From assembly GCA_002403905.1 (NCBI GenBank), contig DHIR01000195.1, positions 1 through 12,611 of the forward strand: a stretch of DNA of 12,611 bases, written 5' to 3'. The notes under the pieces are model-generated. The model ran no database searches. It saw nothing but the letters and a program-made list of their open reading frames with translations, and was not told the origin of the DNA. Every line of letters begins with the position of its first letter. Positions within the stretch are counted from its first letter, which is position 1. The stretch is from Mucilaginibacter sp. UBA4741. GTDB taxonomy: Bacteria; Bacteroidota; Bacteroidia; Sphingobacteriales; Sphingobacteriaceae. A program made the position numbers and the translations under genes. This document shows positions 7,711 to 12,611 of the stretch, in pieces.

Positions 7711-7750
7711 CATAAAAAAAGCCACTTTAATTAAAGTGGCTTTTTTTATG
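7711..7750. terminator. bidirectional terminator, perfect 40-bp palindrome
   Basis: The sequence from 7711 to 7750 equals its own reverse complement, centred on TTAATTAA (7727-7734). A GCCACTTTAA/TTAAAGTGGC stem is flanked by seven A and seven T residues. It lies between the convergent TIM-barrel gene (+) and the small exported gene (-) and should terminate both. Hairpin formation requires opening the central bases into a loop. Confidence 0.92.
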
Positions 7751-7764
7751 CGATTAAGCGTATA

Positions 7765-8172
7765 TTATTTAGTGGCAGGCTGTCTAAGTGTTAACTTAAC
7801 AGGTGTTGTGCCAAATGTAGTGGTTAATACCAATTTACCATCGGCAATGGTGCCTTTGTAAACTATAGGTTTGCCATTAAAGGTAGTAGTGAATGTAATA
7901 TTATCTCCATCTATTTTACCATCAGTAATGGTGTTTTTGCCCATTTGTGCGGCAACAAACGGCGTATAACCTGCTTCATCAGGATTTTCTGATTTTGGGT
8001 TATTATCAACTAAAGCAAAAACGCCGGTTAACTTAGCACCGTCAGCTTTTAAAGTAACTGTTAAATTATACTGTCCCTCAACAAGGCCCTTCCATACGCC
8101 GTCAACACTAGCTGCTAAACATACTGTAGCTACAGTTAATACTAAAACGGCTGATAATAATATCTTTTTCAT
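7765..8172 (-). CDS. small exported beta-rich protein, paralogue of the 6349-6696 product
   Basis: The function of this 135-residue protein is unknown. It has a signal peptide (MKKILLSAVLVLTVATVCLAA), then a mature domain of about 114 residues beginning VDGVWKGLVEGQYNLTVTLKADGAKLTGVF (split: VDGVWKGLVEG, YNLTVTLKADG, KLTGVF). Repeated strand-turn units follow: ITDGKIDGDNITFTTTFNG, KGTIADGKLVLTTTFG and a closing VKLTLRQ. The same W-x-G, TL-x-x-K and DGKIDGD-type units occur in the product of 6349-6696; this copy has an extra loop (about 58-72, NPKSENPDEAGYTPF). Related domains occur beside, or fused to, sugar-active enzymes in Bacteroidota, so an accessory role is possible but unproven. It lies 81 nt downstream of the GH35 gene on the same strand with no terminator between them, so it may be co-transcribed as well as having its own promoter. 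Confidence 0.8.
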   Translation of the reverse strand: MKKILLSAVLVLTVATVCLAASVDGVWKGLVEGQYNLTVTLKADGAKLTGVFALVDNNPKSENPDEAGYTPFVAAQMGKNTITDGKIDGDNITFTTTFNGKPIVYKGTIADGKLVLTTTFGTTPVKLTLRQPATK

Positions 8173-8210
8173 TTTTTAAATTGTTTTTTATTTTCTGTTT
8201 TAATCGGTTA

Positions 8211-8218
8211 CAAAATTA
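8211..8218 (-). promoter_or_regulatory. candidate -7 element (TAATTTTG) of the small exported gene
   Basis: Minus-strand TAATTTTG fits the TAnnTTTG consensus and lies 38 nt upstream of the ATG at 8172. No good TTTG is visible at the -33 position. If real, it would give this gene its own transcript in addition to read-through from the GH35 gene. Confidence 0.33.
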
Positions 8219-8253
8219 TAAAATATTGGGAAACTTAGTGTAACAGTTTCGTT

Positions 8254-10914
8254 TTAAAACTGCAACGTTTGTGTATCCCTGCTGGCCGCTGCTTCGGCTT
8301 CTATCGAAACTTTGTTAGGTGGCACCCCATTTTCGTCATAAATAACGATGGCGTTGCTCCCTGTTTTTAACCAGCATTCCGGTATGTACATTCCGTTGAT
8401 TTTTATCTTCTCCGGATACCTGCCCAAATTATGCCCGTTAACCCATACCGAGCCATAACTCAGGCTGGTAGTATTAACGCGCCATATAGCATAAGATTGT
8501 TTTCCGGCCGGAAGGTTTAATGTAGAACGATATAAATGCGGGAGTTTAGACAATTTAGCGGGTAAAGGTTTCCATCCGCTTTCGGGATGCAGATCATTTA
8601 CCCCTCCGTGCATCTTCCAATCGGTAATAGTAATTATCGGCTCTGTACCCTCTGTTTTTTGCAGCGTTACCGCCCCCGAAATCCCTTTAACATCAAGAGT
8701 ATCAATATTACCTACTTTAAATATCAGTTTATTACGCCCAATATGCGATGTAAATACGGCGATAGTATGAATAACGCCAGCTTTCAGATCAAGGTGAATT
8801 GCGTTTTGAAATATTGCTGCCGTATCAACACGTTTGCCATCTATAAACAAGGCCCCATTATCAGGCGCATTTTTAAGGGTCAGGATATAGCTACCTATTT
8901 CTGCAACTTTTATTTTCGCACGATACCAGGCGTAAGCAGTAATATCACCATCGGCCCCCATTTGCAGGGGGTCTTTACTTTGCATCCAGGTTTTATCATC
9001 ATAGTTTATTGATGCAGGCCATGCGGCTTCTTTAACTTGCCACACCCCTAACTTTAATTTAGTCAACGGTTTAACTGGTTGTTGTTTAGGGTTTAGTTTG
9101 ATAACCGCGCCTGTCGGTTTAAATATCCATGTTGGCGAACTGGTTTTATTTAACCATGGCTGCTCTGTAGTTAAATTCAATTTATTGTTTTTGCTGATCA
9201 GATCAGCAGCGTAAGCACGGCCAACTATTACATTGGTTTGTCCGTCTGCTTCGGCAAACCAAGTGTGCGATGCAAGCGCATCATTAACAACTATTATTTT
9301 AACGATTTCATTGCCTGTTGCAAAATTGTATTCGGTGGGTGTAGTGGTAATATCTGCGATAAAGGTTACCAATCCGGGAACACGCGGCATTCTAAAATTC
9401 TCTCTTCCGGTAATAATTGTGCTTTTGCCTGTAGTGTAAAAATTTAATTTAGCTGACGAGCCTGTCTGGCCACTTAATACTATTGTTGTTGTTTTATCTT
9501 GCGTGATAATACCATAAATACGCGTTGGTGCCCATAAAAGCTTTACCATTGGCGCAAGCTGGTAGTTTTGCACTACAGGCATGATCTCGCCGGCAGCTAA
9601 TTTAACTTCTGTAGATCCAATAAGGCCAAGATTTGCCGGGGCCTGTAATCTAAATTTTACACCAACCGTATCCTGGTTATCTAAAAACGAAATAGTGCCC
9701 GCCGGACTTTTACGCGCGGTAACTTTTATCATCGTATCCGATACAGTTGGCAAGTTATCCTTAGTATCTGTACTATTAGCTAATACATCCTGGAAACTTT
9801 TGGCAAACCAATTGGCGCGTTTAAACGCGTAATATATGGGCCGCAGATCACCCGACTGCCCAATTGCGGCCCCGTAATCGTAGGATGCGGCGTTTTCTTT
9901 ATCGTTATTATAATCAAAATTGCTGCCGCCGTGGGCCATATATACATTATAACCATTGCCTCCGTGAGCAATTATTTTCCAACTGCGCCTGTCATATAAT
10001 GTAGAGTCCAAATCCTGCGGACCATAATTAAGGAACCAAACGCCCCAGTACTCGGCAGAGAACCATGGGTTGGGCCTGCTTGGATCGTCCAGGTTACTTA
10101 GATCACCGGCAGGGTCATTGCCTGAGTGTAGTCCGCTAAAAAAGTAAGGCACCTGTAACCCTAACGAAACCGTTTTATAAATTAAATGCTTAAAGTAATT
10201 GTTTGGTGTAACTGTTCCCCATGCGGCCCGGTGCTCATTCTCTAACTGTACCATAATAACCGCACCGCCATGGTTTACCTGGTTTTGCGATACAATAGGC
10301 ATCAGTTTATCAAAGAAATTATCAACTGCCGATAAAAACTGCGGATTATCCTCGCGCACACGCAAACCTGGTTTAAACTTTAACCAGATAGGATAGCCAC
10401 CCATGTTCCACTCGCCGCAATAGTAAGGACCGACACGCACAATAGCATACATGCCCATACTTTTTATCATTTTAAGATAGGCATCAAGGTCATGATCGCC
10501 AGTAAAGTTGAATTTACCTTCCTGTGGTTCGTGAAAATTCCAGAAAGTGTACATTTCTATTGCGTTAAAGCCGGCGCGCTTTAAACGCAATAACCGGTCA
10601 TGCCATAACGCGCGCGGCACACGGGCATAGTCCATATCTGCCGATGTAATAAAAGTGCGTTTGCCATTAACTAAAAAACCACGGGCATCATAATCAATGT
10701 ATGGTTTAGCATTTGGTGCTGATGGGAAAATATGGTCATTACGTGAAGGGACGGTTGATTGCGCTGATGTATATTGTACAGCGATCAACAGAATAAACCA
10801 GAATAAAATAAAAACTTTAGGTGCCCTATTGAAATGCCAAAAGTATGCTAATAGGCCTTTGCGCCTACTCTTCGAAGGTCTCAGAGTTACATCCTTTCTT
10901 TTTGTTTTAATCAT
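8254..10914 (-). CDS. exported GH35 beta-galactosidase-like glycoside hydrolase
   Basis: This 886-residue protein is predicted to remove terminal beta-galactosyl (or similar) residues from oligosaccharides or glycans outside the cytoplasm. The only plausible start, at 10914, gives an unusually long basic n-region (residues 1-33) before the hydrophobic segment VFILFWFILLIAVQYTSAQ; the next Met lies inside the enzyme. The GH35 barrel spans about 75-375: RLKRAGFNAIEMYTFWNFHEP region (110-130), GPYYCGEWNMGGYPIWL (162-178), QLENEH with acid/base Glu227, SAEYWGVWF with nucleophile Glu288, and HGGSNFDYNN (328-337) followed by SYDYGA. Two beta jelly-roll domains lie near 630-740 and 770-870 (VWVNGHNLGRYP, ECWLKTGSNAIVIYDENG). 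The usual SG-x-x-HY motif reads SADMDY (91-96), so specificity may differ from classical beta-galactosidase. It is followed by a small exported gene and preceded by a terminator. Confidence 0.9.
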   Translation of the reverse strand: MIKTKRKDVTLRPSKSRRKGLLAYFWHFNRAPKVFILFWFILLIAVQYTSAQSTVPSRNDHIFPSAPNAKPYIDYDARGFLVNGKRTFITSADMDYARVPRALWHDRLLRLKRAGFNAIEMYTFWNFHEPQEGKFNFTGDHDLDAYLKMIKSMGMYAIVRVGPYYCGEWNMGGYPIWLKFKPGLRVREDNPQFLSAVDNFFDKLMPIVSQNQVNHGGAVIMVQLENEHRAAWGTVTPNNYFKHLIYKTVSLGLQVPYFFSGLHSGNDPAGDLSNLDDPSRPNPWFSAEYWGVWFLNYGPQDLDSTLYDRRSWKIIAHGGNGYNVYMAHGGSNFDYNNDKENAASYDYGAAIGQSGDLRPIYYAFKRANWFAKSFQDVLANSTDTKDNLPTVSDTMIKVTARKSPAGTISFLDNQDTVGVKFRLQAPANLGLIGSTEVKLAAGEIMPVVQNYQLAPMVKLLWAPTRIYGIITQDKTTTIVLSGQTGSSAKLNFYTTGKSTIITGRENFRMPRVPGLVTFIADITTTPTEYNFATGNEIVKIIVVNDALASHTWFAEADGQTNVIVGRAYAADLISKNNKLNLTTEQPWLNKTSSPTWIFKPTGAVIKLNPKQQPVKPLTKLKLGVWQVKEAAWPASINYDDKTWMQSKDPLQMGADGDITAYAWYRAKIKVAEIGSYILTLKNAPDNGALFIDGKRVDTAAIFQNAIHLDLKAGVIHTIAVFTSHIGRNKLIFKVGNIDTLDVKGISGAVTLQKTEGTEPIITITDWKMHGGVNDLHPESGWKPLPAKLSKLPHLYRSTLNLPAGKQSYAIWRVNTTSLSYGSVWVNGHNLGRYPEKIKINGMYIPECWLKTGSNAIVIYDENGVPPNKVSIEAEAAASRDTQTLQF

Positions 10915-10942
10915 GCTGCTAAATTAAACATCCCAAAACAAA

Positions 10943-10976
10943 AAAAGGAGACAACCCATAACAGGTGTCTCCTTTT
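10943..10976 (-). terminator. rho-independent terminator of the oxidoreductase gene
   Basis: The 11-bp arms AAAAGGAGACA (10943-10953) and TGTCTCCTTTT (10966-10976) enclose a 12-nt loop. Read on the minus strand, the hairpin is followed by a run of T residues, placing it 21 nt after the oxidoreductase stop and about 28 nt before the GH35 start. It separates the two same-strand genes. The plus-strand T-run is shorter. Confidence 0.87.
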
Positions 10977-10996
10977 GTATATATGGTTGCGGTTAA

Positions 10997-12514
10997 TTAA
11001 ATTCCGCTAAGCTTAAATGGGGCTCTGTAATCGCGTTTAACAAATTGATTAACCTCATCAACGTTGGTAACTTTTAAGTTAGCAGCATCATAGATCAAAT
11101 CAATGTAACGAGCAGGATAACTACCACCACCACCACGGCGTCTGCCTTCAATAGGTACTGCACCAGCATCTGCCAGTTTAGGAACGTTTACGCCTCTGAT
11201 AGCCAAATTACACATTAACATTGCTTCTGTTAATAAAGCAGCTTCTTCAAACGGCGAGCTGGTTTGCATGTTGCCATAACCTGCTAAACATGCTTCAACC
11301 CATTGAGCATAGTGGCCTTCTGTGCTGTTTTTAACACGGGCAAATTTTTGAGCTACGTTTAAATCATCCATTTTTGAAACAGGAAGAAGGCGTGCACGGG
11401 CTGCATAGCAACCGGCTGTCATTTTACCTTTGGTGCCAATAAATAGCATACCGCCATCCCCTTCGCCCCAATGCTCAGAAGGATCTAATTCTTCAGGGCG
11501 TGGAGGTATAATACCACCATCCATCCAATGTACTTTAACCGGTCCGCTTGTTTTATCAGTTTTAGGGAAAGTCATTGTGGTATAGCTTGATGCAGGGCCG
11601 GTTTCAATTGAACCGCCGCCACCAACGCTTGTTTGTACTTTCGATACATATTTAAGGCCTAACACTTTCATTGGTCCGTGCAAAATATGTGCGCCCATAT
11701 CACCTAATACGCCTGTACCAAAATCCCACCAGCCTCTCCAGTTAAATGGCAATACTCTAACACCACCCGGTTGGTCTGTACCAATTGGGTATGGTCTTTC
11801 TTTGGCAGTACCTTGCCATAGGTCCCAATTTAAGGTACTTGGCGGGGTTGCTGTTTCTTTAGGCCATTTTAAGCCGTTTGGTGTGTTTGCGTTATAATAA
11901 CCTTGCGGCCATACCGGGCGGTTAGTCCAGCAATAAACTTCGGTTACATCACCAATTAAACCTGCATCATACCACTCCATCATTTGGCGTACACCATCTG
12001 ATGAAGAACCCTGGTTACCCATTTGGGTTTGTACTTTATATTTATGACCCATGTTAGCCATCATACGTGCTTCGTACACGTCATGCGCCATAGGTTTTTG
12101 TACATAAACGTGTTTTTTTAATGACATTGCAGCTGTAGCAACTACCGCGTGCGTATGATCTGGTGTAGCGCAATGCACGGCGTCAAAGTTTTTATGCTCT
12201 TTATCAAACATCTCTCTCCAATCTACATATTTCTTTGCATCAGGATATTTGTTAAACATTTTTGCCGCATAATCCTGGTCAACATCACATAAAAATGCAG
12301 GTTTAGCTTTACCGCTTGCCACAAACGCAGCATTATCGCTTTGACCCTTACCCCCCAACCCTATGCTGGCGTAATATAAGGTATCGCTTGGCGCCCTATA
12401 GCCTTTACCCAGCACAAAACGGGGCACTATAGTAAAGCCAGCAGCCGCAAGAGCACTCGTTTTCACAAAATCTCTGCGTGAAGGAGCGCTTGCTTTTTCT
12501 TCATTCTTTTTCAT
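10997..12514 (-). CDS. Tat-exported Gfo/Idh/MocA family oxidoreductase
   Basis: This 505-residue protein is an NAD(P)-type sugar oxidoreductase with a twin-arginine signal (SRRDFVK, 12-18, then ALAAAGFTIVP), so it should be exported already folded with its cofactor bound. The Rossmann domain spans about 45-165: YASIGLGGKGQSD (48-60), CDVDQDYAA (76-84), CATPDHTHA (115-123) and the signature VQKPMAHD (138-145), where Gln139 replaces the Glu of the common EKP motif. The C-terminal half contains FNWRGWWDFGTGVLGDMGAH, with Asp272 and His276 as candidate active-site residues, and a long C-terminal extension typical of Bacteroidota members. Exported relatives oxidise or reduce glycosides, for example at C3; the substrate here is unknown. 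A Gly/Arg-rich stretch (RRRGGGGS) lies near the C-terminus. The gene is followed by its own terminator. No convincing promoter is visible in the 97 nt upstream. Confidence 0.9.
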   Translation of the reverse strand: MKKNEEKASAPSRRDFVKTSALAAAGFTIVPRFVLGKGYRAPSDTLYYASIGLGGKGQSDNAAFVASGKAKPAFLCDVDQDYAAKMFNKYPDAKKYVDWREMFDKEHKNFDAVHCATPDHTHAVVATAAMSLKKHVYVQKPMAHDVYEARMMANMGHKYKVQTQMGNQGSSSDGVRQMMEWYDAGLIGDVTEVYCWTNRPVWPQGYYNANTPNGLKWPKETATPPSTLNWDLWQGTAKERPYPIGTDQPGGVRVLPFNWRGWWDFGTGVLGDMGAHILHGPMKVLGLKYVSKVQTSVGGGGSIETGPASSYTTMTFPKTDKTSGPVKVHWMDGGIIPPRPEELDPSEHWGEGDGGMLFIGTKGKMTAGCYAARARLLPVSKMDDLNVAQKFARVKNSTEGHYAQWVEACLAGYGNMQTSSPFEEAALLTEAMLMCNLAIRGVNVPKLADAGAVPIEGRRRGGGGSYPARYIDLIYDAANLKVTNVDEVNQFVKRDYRAPFKLSGI

Positions 12515-12611
12515 CTTATTAGTTTTAATAGTTGGTTTGTTGTTTTATATAAATGTTTAAAATTCGCGGCAAAAAATCATTCACGACATATTAATTCAGA
12601 CTGGTTTGTTT

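Noticed and set aside
8587..9012. 141-codon open frame on the plus strand
   Set aside because: It lies fully inside the GH35 gene on the opposite strand, has no recognisable domain or signal, and its composition is that of an antisense shadow.
6795..12514. A single operon covering the right half
   Set aside because: Gene orientations change and strong terminators at 7711-7750 and 10943-10976 separate the units; only the GH35 gene and the small gene after it could share a transcript.

Overview
The window looks like chromosomal DNA of a Bacteroidota bacterium, most likely Sphingobacteriaceae (Mucilaginibacter/Pedobacter type). The evidence is AT-rich intergenic DNA with TAnnTTTG-like -7 elements, the absence of Shine-Dalgarno sequences, exported proteins whose signal peptides end in 'AQ' or 'GQ', and the set of carbohydrate-active families present. 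The genus is inferred from overall character; there is no marker gene.

Layout, left to right: a small exported protein of unknown function (3-350, -); a gene-free stretch (351-718) holding a degenerate palindromic repeat; a GH38 alpha-mannosidase-like protein (719-3319, -); divergent from it, a large exported PQQ-type sugar dehydrogenase fused to PKD, cytochrome c and CBM6-like modules (3494-6229, +); a bidirectional terminator nested inside a CAGTT-rich inverted repeat; a small exported beta-rich protein (6349-6696, -); divergent from it, a Tat-exported hydroxypyruvate-isomerase-family TIM barrel (6795-7694, +); a perfect 40-bp palindromic terminator; a paralogue of the small beta-rich protein (7765-8172, -); a GH35 beta-galactosidase-like enzyme (8254-10914, -); a terminator; and a Tat-exported Gfo/Idh/MocA oxidoreductase (10997-12514, -).

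Every recognisable gene product carries an export signal, and most are sugar-active. The region therefore reads as a periplasmic or surface carbohydrate-processing neighbourhood. Two glycoside hydrolases (mannosidase-like and galactosidase-like) sit beside two sugar oxidoreductases and an isomerase/epimerase-fold protein. That mix resembles the oxidative (3-keto-glycoside type) saccharide pathways known from Bacteroidota, but no SusC/SusD pair, regulator, kinase or DUF1080 hydrolase lies in the window. A single joint pathway is an inference. The gene orientations imply at least five transcription units, so this is not one operon.

There are no RNA genes, CRISPR arrays, insertion sequences or phage genes that I can support. 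The most interesting leads are the multi-module PQQ/cytochrome/CBM6 dehydrogenase, the GH38 protein with altered active-site residues, the paired small paralogues flanking the exported isomerase, and two kinds of intergenic palindromic repeat.
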